Assembly (NCBI GenBank): GCA_963664245.1 | Contig: OY760934.1 | Coordinates: 1,178,001 to 1,242,000 of the forward strand | DNA length: 64,000 nt | Direction of reading: 5' to 3' | Source of the DNA: GCA-2711565 sp963664245 | Lineage (GTDB): Bacteria > Bacteroidota > Bacteroidia > Bacteroidales > GCA-2711565 | Shown: one piece after another, positions 26,169 through 34,332 of the stretch | Layout of the letters: every line of letters begins with the position of its first letter | Position numbering within the stretch: the stretch's first letter is position 1 | Translations under genes and position numbers: made by a program | The notes under the pieces: generated by a model | What the model was told of the DNA's origin: nothing | Databases searched by the model: none | The model's input: only the letters and a program-made list of their open reading frames with translations

Positions 26169-26375
26169 ATGAAACAAGTCGAAAAGAAAAAACTGGCAGT
26201 CAACTGTTGCTATTCCCAAATTGAGATTTTTGAAATGGGAATGAAACAATTAAAAACCGAAGGGATGAAACATTTGGTATTCGAGAAAGGGTTGAATGTT
26301 TACTATTTTGAAGAACTTAAAAACGGTTTGCTTCGGCTTTTTTGTTTGACGAGCAAAAAATCGTTCTATTTGTAA
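26169..26375 (+). CDS. Small hypothetical protein (68 aa)
   Basis: A 68-residue frame beginning MKQVEKKKLAVNCC, with no recognised domain, signal or membrane helix. It has a Lys-rich start and mixed hydrophobic C-terminus (LLRLFCLTSKKSFYL). It lies between the receiver-HTH gene and the Wzc-like gene on the same strand, and codon use looks ordinary. It is supported only by its open frame and position. Confidence 0.4.
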   Translation: MKQVEKKKLAVNCCYSQIEIFEMGMKQLKTEGMKHLVFEKGLNVYYFEELKNGLLRLFCLTSKKSFYL

Positions 26376-26435
26376 TTTTTCGTAAACAAGCTTTTATAAA
26401 GCTCAAAAAATAAAACAGAGTTAAAAAAACTAAAA

Positions 26436-28793
26436 ATGGATCAGAGAACTTTAATTGAGCAAGAACAAAACATCGATTTAAAAAAGCTATTTTTCATGCT
26501 TTGGAACCACTGGTACTTATTTGTCATAAGTATAGGTATCGCTTTGGGTTGTGCTTTTTTGTTTTCGAAGTTTGCAAACCCTATTTATAAGGTCACAACA
26601 TCTTTACTAATTGAAGAAGAAAAAGGGATAGATCCTCAAAATATTATTGGCTTCGGGCTAATAAGCGACCACAAAAATCTGGAAAATGAAATTTGTATCT
26701 TAAAATCAAATTCGCTTATTAAGCGAACCTTAATGAATCTTGATTTTTCGGTATCCTATTTTTATCAAAACAATTTTATCCAGAAAGAACTTGATTATGA
26801 TTCACCGATTATTGTTGAATTCGACAAAAACCATCCCCAATTAATACAAACAAAATTTAAAATCGAAATATTATCTGATACTCAATACAAACTTTCAGTA
26901 AAGGGGCAGAATAAGAAAAGCTATTTATTTTCAAAACATCAGTTTGTTAAGAACCATAATTCATTTGAGCATTCCGGGATATACAATTTTGGGGAATATA
27001 TTTCAAACTCATTGTACAAACTAAAAATTTCTTTAAATAAGAACGCTAATCTGGAAACAAAACAAACCAATGATTTATATTTCGTATTTAATGATTTAAA
27101 TTCTCTATTAGGAAAATACCGGAACGTAAGTATTGAACCTTTAAACCGAAATTCAAGCGTTGTTTCAATATCCTTAAAAGGAGAAAATGCACATAAATCT
27201 GTAACATTTCTGAATCAACTAACCCAGGAATATATAGACAAGGGGCTTGAGCGAAAAAACGAAGTTGCAACGAGAACAATAGAATTCATTACCCATGAGC
27301 TAGAAGGTATTTCGGATTCACTTATTGTAACAGAAAATTCCTTGCAAAATTACCGGGCCGATAATCATATCATGAATGTAGACTTTCAATCTCAACAAGT
27401 TTTTGAATATATAAAAGATTTGGAAAACGAGAAAGCAATATTGTTAGTCAAATCAAAGTATTATAAAAATCTAAAAGATTACTTGCAAAAAAGGACGTCT
27501 AGTGATGATATCGTTGTTCCATCATCTCTTGGTATCGACGAGCCCCTATTAAACATATTAGTATCAAAATTAATTAACCTTTTTGAAGACCGGAATGATT
27601 TACTATTCAGTGTTACCGAATCCAACCCAATGGTAACCAGCATTGACAATCAAATACAACGAACCAAAAAGGCTTTGATTGAAAACATCAATAATGTTTC
27701 TAAAACATCAACAATTGCAATTAATGATATCAATGGTCGAATCGCTGAATTAGAAAAACAAATCACCAACCTGCCAAAAAACCAACGGGAATTAATTAGT
27801 ATTGAACGGAAATTCAAATTAAACGATGCTACGTACACGTTTCTTCTGCAAAAATTATCAGAAGCAAAAATAACAAAAGCATCCAACCACCCGGATAATG
27901 AGGTAATAGACCATGCAAGTTTATCTAACTACTCCCAAATATTTCCTAAAATTAAACTAAACTATATGATTGCATTCATCATCGCACTCATTATACCTAC
28001 TGCCTATATTTTCGTGAAAGACTTTTTTAATGGCAAAATTGTTAGCAGAGAAGAAGTCGAAAACCTGACAAAACTCCCAATTATAGGAAATATTTTACAT
28101 AACAAAAAAGACACGAACCTTGTTATTTTTAACGGACTAAATTCGCCAATAGCAGAATCGTTTAGATCACTACGTACCAATATTCAGTTTCTTGTAACCG
28201 GGAAAGAGAAACATATCGTTTTAGTAACATCTGATATTCCCAAGTCCGGGAAAACATTTGTCTCAATGAACTTAGCTTCTGTTTTCTCTCAGTATAACAA
28301 AAAAACCTTATTGCTTGGGTTTGACTTGAGAAGCCCAAAGATCTACCAAGACTTTAAACTTCAAAACGACAGAGGATTAAGCACCTATTATTTAAAAAAA
28401 CATAGCATAGATGAAATTATTCAAAGTTCATCCTTTAGTAGCAATCTGGATGTAATTACAGCCGGGGTACAACCTCCCAATCCGGCAGAACTAATAGCAT
28501 CACCTGCAACAAAAGTACTTTTTGATGAACTATCTCAAAAATACGATTATATAATTGTTGATACACCTCCTTTAGGATTGGTAACAGATTCATTCCTGTT
28601 AATGAAATATACCGACGCAAATTTATTTGTTGTAAGGCAAAATCATACAAAAAAAAGGTTTCTCATGGCAACACTAAATGACATAGAAAGCAAGCACCTT
28701 TCGGGGATCAGCATACTTATTAATGATATTAAACCTGAACAAAACTCGTACTATTATAATTATGATTATCAAGCAGAATATGCATTAGGTTAA
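26436..28793 (+). CDS. Wzz/Wzc-type polysaccharide biosynthesis tyrosine autokinase
   Basis: A 785-residue inner-membrane protein. It has a Wzz-type chain-length domain with helices at ~28-48 and ~510-530 and a long periplasmic coiled coil between. A cytoplasmic BY-kinase domain follows, with Walker A SDIPKSGKT (Lys606), Walker A' LLGFDLRSPK and Walker B YIIVDTPPLG. The tail holds a tyrosine cluster (NSYYYNYDYQAEY), the autophosphorylation sites of Wzc-like kinases. These proteins control capsule or exopolysaccharide polymerisation and export. No Wza, flippase, polymerase or glycosyltransferase genes lie nearby in this window, so it is an orphan or regulates a distant cluster. Confidence 0.92.
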   Translation: MDQRTLIEQEQNIDLKKLFFMLWNHWYLFVISIGIALGCAFLFSKFANPIYKVTTSLLIEEEKGIDPQNIIGFGLISDHKNLENEICILKSNSLIKRTLMNLDFSVSYFYQNNFIQKELDYDSPIIVEFDKNHPQLIQTKFKIEILSDTQYKLSVKGQNKKSYLFSKHQFVKNHNSFEHSGIYNFGEYISNSLYKLKISLNKNANLETKQTNDLYFVFNDLNSLLGKYRNVSIEPLNRNSSVVSISLKGENAHKSVTFLNQLTQEYIDKGLERKNEVATRTIEFITHELEGISDSLIVTENSLQNYRADNHIMNVDFQSQQVFEYIKDLENEKAILLVKSKYYKNLKDYLQKRTSSDDIVVPSSLGIDEPLLNILVSKLINLFEDRNDLLFSVTESNPMVTSIDNQIQRTKKALIENINNVSKTSTIAINDINGRIAELEKQITNLPKNQRELISIERKFKLNDATYTFLLQKLSEAKITKASNHPDNEVIDHASLSNYSQIFPKIKLNYMIAFIIALIIPTAYIFVKDFFNGKIVSREEVENLTKLPIIGNILHNKKDTNLVIFNGLNSPIAESFRSLRTNIQFLVTGKEKHIVLVTSDIPKSGKTFVSMNLASVFSQYNKKTLLLGFDLRSPKIYQDFKLQNDRGLSTYYLKKHSIDEIIQSSSFSSNLDVITAGVQPPNPAELIASPATKVLFDELSQKYDYIIVDTPPLGLVTDSFLLMKYTDANLFVVRQNHTKKRFLMATLNDIESKHLSGISILINDIKPEQNSYYYNYDYQAEYALG

Positions 28794-28885
28794 TTTAAGA
28801 ACCGGGAAAATAATTGATGTAATAAAGAAAGTTCTGAAAACAAAACTAAGTTTAAAATAATAACAACGTTATAAAACATTTTTGA

Positions 28886-29962
28886 ATGGAACTAAAAAAA
28901 TACATTATAAATGAGTATCCAAGCATAAATATTTATGATAAAACAGATGAAATTGAATTAATATTTGCCACTAGTTGTTATGTAATTGTTTTTGATGAAA
29001 ACAACAAATACTGTGGTATTTTAAATCCATACGATTTCGTACAACAAAAAAAACGCAATGCGAATATTAAAGATTATATAAATATTAAAGAAACAATCTC
29101 AATTACTGACTCGGTTTATGCCGTACTCATCAAGTTGTCCTCCAACAATTGCTTTGCATTACCCGTTGAAGATGCCGGTAAAATCATCGGGGTTATAGAA
29201 ATGAACCATTTAGCACATGATTTGGGGACAAAAATAGAAGGCTTAACAAAAGAAGCTTTGGCTGCAAAAAAGACAAAAGACAATTTTTTAGTTAACCTAT
29301 CTCATGAAATCAGAACCCCACTTAATGCTATACTAGGATTTATGAATATTGTAAATGAAATAAAATCAAAAAATTATAATAATAATGACGAGCATTTTCT
29401 TGAACTAATCGAAAAATCTGCCGATCGTTTTTTATTAATTATAAACGACTTAATTGACTTATCATTACTTAATGCAAACGTAGATATAGGTATCGAGAAA
29501 TCCACTGTCAACTTAACAAACTTGATTATTGAAACAAAAAACTACTTTTCCGAATCACATTCGGGAATTAATTCTCCCGAAATAATTTACTCCGCCCCTT
29601 ATCATCCAGTAAGTATCTTTTCCGATGGAAAAAAAATTAAACACATTTTGTATCATCTGCTAGACAATGCTATTAAATTTTCTCAAAATAAAAGGATCAT
29701 TTTCGGATACCGGGTTTCAATCTCAAAAAAAGAACACATCGAATTTTTTGTAATAAATGAAGCTTGCTTTTTCTCAAAAGAAGAAGAAAAAAAGCTCTTT
29801 GATATTTTTGAAAAACAGAACCTGATTAATGATGAATTAAATTTCGGCTTAGGTATCGGCTTACCGTTGGTAAAACATTTAGTTAAAATTTTAAGGGGAA
29901 ATATAAAAATCAAAACCACAGATAAGAAAATAATATTTACAGTTACAATACCGCAACTATAA
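28886..29962 (+). CDS. CBS-domain sensor histidine kinase with degenerate G1 box
   Basis: A 358-residue soluble kinase. Residues ~1-115 look like a pair of CBS motifs (YVIVFDENNKYCGILNPYDF; CFALPVEDAGKIIGVIEMNHL). A HisKA helix follows, with His140 in NLSHEIRTPLN. The HATPase domain has the N box (YHLLDNAIKFS), F box (LFDIFEK) and G2 (LGIGLPLVKHL), but the G1 D-x-G-x-G is replaced by VINEACFFSKEE. No membrane helix is seen, so sensing is cytoplasmic, possibly of adenine nucleotides through CBS. It may work with the receiver-HTH protein upstream, although that one lacks its Asp. Confidence 0.85.
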   Translation: MELKKYIINEYPSINIYDKTDEIELIFATSCYVIVFDENNKYCGILNPYDFVQQKKRNANIKDYINIKETISITDSVYAVLIKLSSNNCFALPVEDAGKIIGVIEMNHLAHDLGTKIEGLTKEALAAKKTKDNFLVNLSHEIRTPLNAILGFMNIVNEIKSKNYNNNDEHFLELIEKSADRFLLIINDLIDLSLLNANVDIGIEKSTVNLTNLIIETKNYFSESHSGINSPEIIYSAPYHPVSIFSDGKKIKHILYHLLDNAIKFSQNKRIIFGYRVSISKKEHIEFFVINEACFFSKEEEKKLFDIFEKQNLINDELNFGLGIGLPLVKHLVKILRGNIKIKTTDKKIIFTVTIPQL

Positions 29963-29978
29963 ACTAAACTTACATTAT

Positions 29979-30005
29979 ACCCTGCGTTTTGCCCCTTCGC
30001 AGGGT
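29979..30005. repeat. Dispersed palindromic element, copy 1 (terminator-like)
   Basis: ACCCTGCG (29979-29986) pairs with CGCAGGGT (29998-30005) around an 11-base loop that includes GCCCC. Its reverse complement closely matches the hairpin at 32791-32823, so both appear to be copies of one family. It sits just after the histidine kinase stop codon and may also terminate transcription. Confidence 0.55.
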
Positions 30006-30130
30006 TATAAACAACTACAAGCATATAGCGGTTCACCCAATTCAAACATCCCCCCTTTTTACCCTACTTCCAAAATATTTACTATATTTGAATAAGCTCT
30101 CCCCAGGCTTAAGAACATAAAATTTATATC

Positions 30131-30787
30131 ATGAGAAAAGTTGCATTTATCATTTCTTTATTTTTAATAACAAGCGTTTGTCAAGGGCAGGTAAATATTG
30201 AGAAACACTATTTTAAAGATTTAAAATTAACACGAAAAACAAAAGCAGATAAAGCTAAATACGAACTCGTTGTAACACATTTAAATGACAGCATAAGCCA
30301 AAAAAAACTTTATAACATTAAAACTAAGAATGCAATTTGGGAAAAAACTTTTTTTTATGAACTTCCGTATGGAGTTTGGAAGTTTTATAACAATGATGGC
30401 ACATTAAAAAATGAATTTAACTTAGACTCAATCATTTTCTTCTCTGATAATGAGCTCCCGTTTTCAAATTCACCAAAGAGAGTTATTGTAGAAACGTCTC
30501 CAGTATTTAAAGGAGGAGAACACGAGATGCAAATGTTTCTAGCAAAGACAATTGAGTATCCTAAATCCGCTCGTGAACAGAACATTCAAGGAAAAGTAAT
30601 TCTCGAGCTTTTGATTGATGCCGAGGGATTTATACAAAACGTAAGCATTGTACAAAGTATTCACCCATTACTAGATGATGAAGCTGTACGGGTTGCCTGG
30701 TTAATGCCCCAATGGATACCTGCTAAACGCAATGGTAAACCTATAGCCTGCAAATATTATATTACTGCAAAATTTGTTATTCAATAA
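30131..30787 (+). CDS. TonB-like C-terminal domain protein, copy 1
   Basis: A 218-residue exported protein with an N-terminal signal (AFIISLFLITSVCQG). The C-terminal TonB fold reads EYPKSAREQNIQGKVILELLIDAEGFIQNVSIVQSIHPLLDDEAVRVAWLMPQWIPAKRNGKP. TonB C-domains transmit proton-motive energy to outer-membrane receptors, but this protein lacks a Pro-rich linker and a cytoplasmic Lys/Arg-rich start, so it may be a standalone envelope protein. The middle region (FYELPYGVWKFYNNDGTLKNEF) resembles MORN-like toxin-antidote repeats. The paralogue starts 7 bases after its stop. Confidence 0.85.
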   Translation: MRKVAFIISLFLITSVCQGQVNIEKHYFKDLKLTRKTKADKAKYELVVTHLNDSISQKKLYNIKTKNAIWEKTFFYELPYGVWKFYNNDGTLKNEFNLDSIIFFSDNELPFSNSPKRVIVETSPVFKGGEHEMQMFLAKTIEYPKSAREQNIQGKVILELLIDAEGFIQNVSIVQSIHPLLDDEAVRVAWLMPQWIPAKRNGKPIACKYYITAKFVIQ

Positions 30788-30794
30788 AAATATC

Positions 30795-31481
30795 ATGAAA
30801 AAGATTGCATTTATTGTTTTACTACTGCTAATTGCCGGCTTGTGTAGAAGCCAGGAGATCATTTCAAAAGAATATTATAAAGACCATTTGCTAACGAAAA
30901 CATCAACCGAAAAAAAAGGGAAGTTTGAATACATTGTAACCCAAACAGAAGATGGGATCATCAAACAAGAATTATTAATAAATAAAAACAAACAAAAAGT
31001 ATGGGTCAATTATTATAAAAATGGGGCTCCTTGTGGAATATGGAAATATTACGACAAAAATGGGGAACTAGAAAATGAATTGGATTATGAGTTTGACTTA
31101 ATTTATCTACCGGATAGTTGTTTCACAAACAAAGAAAAATATTTAAAACCTTTCATCCCCAATAGTAACAAAGATAATTTAGTTGACGAACTTCCAATGT
31201 TTAAGGGTGGAGAACAGGAATTAATGAGGTTTATATATTATAATATGATGTACCCGGTTTATGCTCGAGAAAGAGGGATTCAAGGAAAGGTCTACGTTAA
31301 TTTTGTGGTAACGAAAAGTGGGGAAATTAAAAATATCAGAATCCTTAAAGGAGTTCATCCTTCATTGGATGTTGAAGCGGTCAGGGTCACAAGAGCAATG
31401 CCTAATTGGATCCCTGCAAAAAAGAATGGAGAAAATGTAGCTTGTGAATTTAGTATGCCTTTAAGATTTGTCCTTCAATAA
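30795..31481 (+). CDS. TonB-like C-terminal domain protein, copy 2
   Basis: A 228-residue paralogue of the preceding protein, with signal peptide (VLLLLIAGLCRS, then Q), the same middle pattern (GAPCGIWKYYDKNGELENEL) and TonB C-domain (YPVYARERGIQGKVYVNFVV, then LDVEAVRVTRAMPNWIPAKKNGENV). I start at the ATG at 30795, 7 bases after the first copy's stop; the in-frame TTG at 30774 lies inside that gene. Tandem duplication is evident. The IS3 element begins 45 bases after the stop. Confidence 0.85.
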   Translation: MKKIAFIVLLLLIAGLCRSQEIISKEYYKDHLLTKTSTEKKGKFEYIVTQTEDGIIKQELLINKNKQKVWVNYYKNGAPCGIWKYYDKNGELENELDYEFDLIYLPDSCFTNKEKYLKPFIPNSNKDNLVDELPMFKGGEQELMRFIYYNMMYPVYARERGIQGKVYVNFVVTKSGEIKNIRILKGVHPSLDVEAVRVTRAMPNWIPAKKNGENVACEFSMPLRFVLQ

Positions 31482-31541
31482 AACCAAACCTTAGCCGAGG
31501 TTCATCTGAACTTGCAACAAAAAAGTGGACAAACAGTTAAG

Positions 31542-32453
31542 TCATGCTGCCAAATCTTGTTTAATAATTAATTTTTCAAATTCTTCTGGCGACAAATAAT
31601 TCAATGAAGAATGGCTCCGTTGAGTATTGTACCAGGTTTCAATATATTCAAATACAGAGATAGTAGCTTGCTTTTTTGTAGCATACTTGTTTCTGTAAAC
31701 CCATTCTATTTTTAAGGTTTTAAAAAAGCTTTCGGCAACTGCATTGTCCCAACAATCACCTTTTCGGCTCATACTTTGTTTTACAAAAGGATTTGTTGCC
31801 AAAAGTTCTTTAAACTCGGTACAGGCGTATTGTACCCCTCTGTCAGAATGAAAAACCAGGGAATCATTTACTGGGCGGTTTTTAACTGCCATTATCCATG
31901 CAGGAACCACGGTCTCTGTAGTTTTAAGTGTACTGCTGATTGCCCATCCAATTACTTTGCGGTCACACAAATCAATGATAACAGTAAGGTATAACCAGCC
32001 TTCTGTGGTGCGGATATATGTAATATCAGAAACCCAGACTTTGCCCAGCTCATCCACTTTAAATCCCCTGTTTAAAAGGTTTGGTGCTACCGGGAACTTG
32101 TGTTTGGAATTGGTTGTTGCCTTAAACCTTTTCTTGTTTTTAACATGGATACCTGCTTTTTTCATCAGCCGGGCAACACGCTGCCGTGACACGTTCACCT
32201 GATTTTTCTTTAGTTCTTCCCGAATGCGGGGACTGCCATAAGTTGACTTGCTCTTTTTATGTATCTCTCGTACTTGTTCCATTAAGTCTTTATTTTCCAG
32301 TGCCCGTTTTGAAGGCTTTCTTTTTAACCAGGAATAGTATCCACTCCTGCTTACCCCTAATATTTTGCACATCATTTCAATGGGAAACATGGGGATATTA
32401 TCGGCTATGAACCGGTATATTTTCCATCGCTCTTGGAAAAGATGCCTACCGCC
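31542..32453 (-). CDS. IS3-family transposase OrfB (DDE integrase core)
   Basis: The catalytic half of the transposase, about 303 residues counted from the frameshift. It has an HTH_21-type region (STYGSPRIREEL) then the rve core, with DDE residues in WVSDITYI, FHSDRGVQYA and NAVAESFFKTLK. It ends with the family pattern YNTQRSHSSLNYLSPEEFE. It has no good independent start and is most likely made as an OrfAB fusion by -1 slippage at 32453-32459. The frame is open upstream to 32573, but that extension is out-of-frame OrfA sequence. Confidence 0.88.
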   Translation of the reverse strand, partial: GGRHLFQERWKIYRFIADNIPMFPIEMMCKILGVSRSGYYSWLKRKPSKRALENKDLMEQVREIHKKSKSTYGSPRIREELKKNQVNVSRQRVARLMKKAGIHVKNKKRFKATTNSKHKFPVAPNLLNRGFKVDELGKVWVSDITYIRTTEGWLYLTVIIDLCDRKVIGWAISSTLKTTETVVPAWIMAVKNRPVNDSLVFHSDRGVQYACTEFKELLATNPFVKQSMSRKGDCWDNAVAESFFKTLKIEWVYRNKYATKKQATISVFEYIETWYNTQRSHSSLNYLSPEEFEKLIIKQDLAA

Positions 32454-32719
32454 TTTTTTAAGATGTCGCGTTCCATCTTTATGTCTGCCAGTTCCTTTTG
32501 TAAACGGGCAATTTCTTTTTGTTCTTCTGTTAATTTCTTGTTGCCGTTGCCCGGGAAACTTGCCCCTTCGCAACTGGCTAATTCACTGCGCCACCTGTAA
32601 AGTAGTTCTGGCCGGATTTTTAGCTCATTGGCCAATTCAACAATGTTCCCTCGTTCGTAGCTTAAGCCAACGGCATTAAGCTTAAACTCCCTTGTAAATG
32701 TTCTTCTTGATCTTCCCAT
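32405..32719 (-). CDS. IS3-family transposase OrfA (DNA-binding subunit)
   Basis: A 104-residue protein with the IS3 HTH (RRTFTREFKLNAVGLSYERGNIVELANELKIRPELLYRWR). A leucine-zipper-like helix follows (KKLTEEQKEIARLQKELADIKMERDILKKAV), through which OrfA and OrfAB multimerise. I prefer the ATG at 32719 because the alternative at 32749 would lie inside the terminal repeat. The slippery heptamer falls at the end of the coiled coil, as is normal for the family. It overlaps OrfB by about 50 bases. Confidence 0.85.
   Translation of the reverse strand: MGRSRRTFTREFKLNAVGLSYERGNIVELANELKIRPELLYRWRSELASCEGASFPGNGNKKLTEEQKEIARLQKELADIKMERDILKKAVGIFSKSDGKYTGS
32453..32459 (-). other. Programmed -1 frameshift site (A AAA AAG)
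   Basis: On the minus strand OrfA reads TTA AAA AAG; slipping one base back gives AAA AAA GGC, which joins OrfA to the OrfB frame (KKGGRHLFQ). This is the classical IS3 slippery heptamer. Confidence 0.8.
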
Positions 32720-32790
32720 AATTCTAAGATACAATTTTAATGCAATCATACCTTAACTTAATGTCCTTTCAAATGTAGCAATATCAATCA

Positions 32791-32823
32791 ACCCCTGCGA
32801 GGGGGCAAAACCCTCGCAGGGGT
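32791..32823. repeat. Dispersed palindromic element, copy 2 (terminator-like)
   Basis: A perfect 13-base stem, ACCCCTGCGAGGG with CCCTCGCAGGGGT, surrounds a seven-base loop (GGCAAAA) and is followed by a run of eight T at ~32831. It matches the reverse complement of the hairpin at 29979-30005. Before the IS inserted it probably terminated the TonB-like operon. Confidence 0.65.
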
Positions 32824-32892
32824 ACAAAACTTTTTTTTGATTCTCCTCATAAGTTTAGAGGCCGAGGGGCTGCAAACTAAAAACAAAAATAA

Positions 32893-32920
32893 AGGGGTGT
32901 CACCTTAAGGTGACACCCCT
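32893..32920 (-). terminator. Intrinsic terminator of eno
   Basis: AGGGGTGTCACC (32893-32904) pairs perfectly with GGTGACACCCCT (32909-32920) around TTAA. In the minus direction it is followed by a T-rich tail and lies 24 bases beyond the eno stop. Confidence 0.85.
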
Positions 32921-32944
32921 CCTTATATATTCAATTAAATCGGA

Positions 32945-34234
32945 TTATCTCGCATATTTAAAATCTTTCCCTAAATAACGGGCTTGTTCTCCCAATCCTT
33001 CTTCAATGCGAAGCAATTGGTTGTATTTAGCGATACGGTCGGAGCGGCTGGCCGAACCGGTTTTAATTTGTCCCGTATTTAAAGCCACGGCCAAATCGGC
33101 AATGGTTGTGTCTTCGGTTTCGCCCGAACGGTGACTGATTACAGCGGTATAACCGTTGTTCATCGCCATGTTTACGGCTTCAATGGTTTCGGTCAGCGTA
33201 CCAATTTGGTTCACTTTAATCAGGATAGAGTTGGCAATATTTTTCTCGATACCTTGTCTCAAACGCTGGGTGTTGGTTACAAACAAATCGTCGCCTACCA
33301 ACTGGATTTTATTGCCCATTTTTTCGGTCATCAGTTTCCAGCCGTCCCAGTCGTCTTCGGCCATACCATCTTCGATAGAAATAATCGGGTATTTATTGGC
33401 CCAGTCGTTCCAAAAATCAACCATTTGTGCCGGAGTTAATTTATCACCGGTCGACCATTTCAAATGGTACATATTTTCTTCGGGAATATAATATTCAGAA
33501 GAAGCCGGATCAAGTGCCAAGTAAATATCTTCACCCGGACGGTAACCTGCTTTTTCAATAGCTTCCAAAATAACTTTTACGGCTTCCTCGTTCGATTTTA
33601 GGTTGGGTGCAAAGCCGCCTTCATCGCCCACGTTGGTTGAATAACCTTGTTTTTTCAACACAGCTTTCAAGTTGTGGAACACCTCGGCTCCCATGCGGAT
33701 AGCATCCGAAAAAGTTTCGGCTCCCGCAGGCATAATCATAAACTCCTGAAAGTCGATGCTGTTATCGGCGTGTGAACCACCGTTTAAAATATTCATCATA
33801 GGAACCGGAAGCACACTGGCATTTACCCCACCAATGTAACGGTAAAGGTCCTGGCCGGTTTCTAAAGCTGCGGCATGGGCAACGGCCAAAGAAACACCAA
33901 GTATCGCGTTAGCACCTAAATTGCCTTTATTGGGAGTGCCGTCAATTTCCATCATACGACGGTCAACTTCAATTTGATCGCTGATAAAGTATCCCTGCAA
34001 TTCTTCATTTAAAACACCATTAACATTTTGTACGGCTTGAAGAACCCCTTTCCCAAGGAATAATCCCGGATCTTTATCTCTAAGTTCAACAGCTTCGTGA
34101 ACACCGGTAGAAGCTCCGGATGGAACTGCTGCACGGCCCATTACACCGTTTTGTGTGATAACTTCAACCTCAACGGTTGGATTCCCTCTGGAATCTAATA
34201 TTTGTCTTGCATGAATGTTTACTATTTGACTCAT
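32945..34234 (-). CDS. eno: Enolase
   Basis: A 429-residue phosphopyruvate hydratase converting 2-phosphoglycerate to phosphoenolpyruvate in glycolysis. The conserved start (ARQILDSRGNPTVEVEV), the substrate loop (PSGASTG) and the signature ILIKVNQIGTLTETI are present. The catalytic region includes GDDLFVTN and SHRSGETEDTTIADLAVA. Length and sequence are typical. It is preceded by the terminator of the ribosomal operon and followed by its own terminator, so it is probably transcribed alone. Confidence 0.98.
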   Translation of the reverse strand: MSQIVNIHARQILDSRGNPTVEVEVITQNGVMGRAAVPSGASTGVHEAVELRDKDPGLFLGKGVLQAVQNVNGVLNEELQGYFISDQIEVDRRMMEIDGTPNKGNLGANAILGVSLAVAHAAALETGQDLYRYIGGVNASVLPVPMMNILNGGSHADNSIDFQEFMIMPAGAETFSDAIRMGAEVFHNLKAVLKKQGYSTNVGDEGGFAPNLKSNEEAVKVILEAIEKAGYRPGEDIYLALDPASSEYYIPEENMYHLKWSTGDKLTPAQMVDFWNDWANKYPIISIEDGMAEDDWDGWKLMTEKMGNKIQLVGDDLFVTNTQRLRQGIEKNIANSILIKVNQIGTLTETIEAVNMAMNNGYTAVISHRSGETEDTTIADLAVALNTGQIKTGSASRSDRIAKYNQLLRIEEGLGEQARYLGKDFKYAR

Positions 34235-34281
34235 CGGTTATAATTTTTAGAAATGTAAAATTACGAAATAATTGGCACAAA

Positions 34282-34312
34282 AAAAGGATAAAGCACTCGT
34301 CTTTATCCTTTT
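34282..34312 (-). terminator. Intrinsic terminator of the ribosomal superoperon
   Basis: AAAAGGATAAAG (34282-34293) pairs perfectly with CTTTATCCTTTT (34301-34312) over a seven-base loop. Read on the minus strand it ends in a T-run, 21 bases beyond rplQ. Confidence 0.85.
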
Positions 34313-34332
34313 CTATATAATTGATTTTAAAT

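Larger units (their letters stand above)
31526..32767 (-). mobile_element. IS3-family insertion sequence
   Basis: About 1.24 kb carrying overlapping orfA and orfB on the minus strand. Imperfect terminal inverted repeats can be read: TGGACAAACAGTTAAG at the left end against AGGACATTAAGTTAAG (reverse complement) at the right. No target-site duplication is clear at the proposed ends, so the exact boundaries may be off by a few bases. Both transposase parts look intact. It separates the tandem TonB-like genes from a downstream hairpin plus T-run that could have been their terminator. Confidence 0.8.

Noticed and set aside
32454..32573. Upstream extension of the OrfB frame
   Set aside because: It overlaps OrfA out of frame and lacks transposase motifs; OrfB is best explained by -1 frameshifting.
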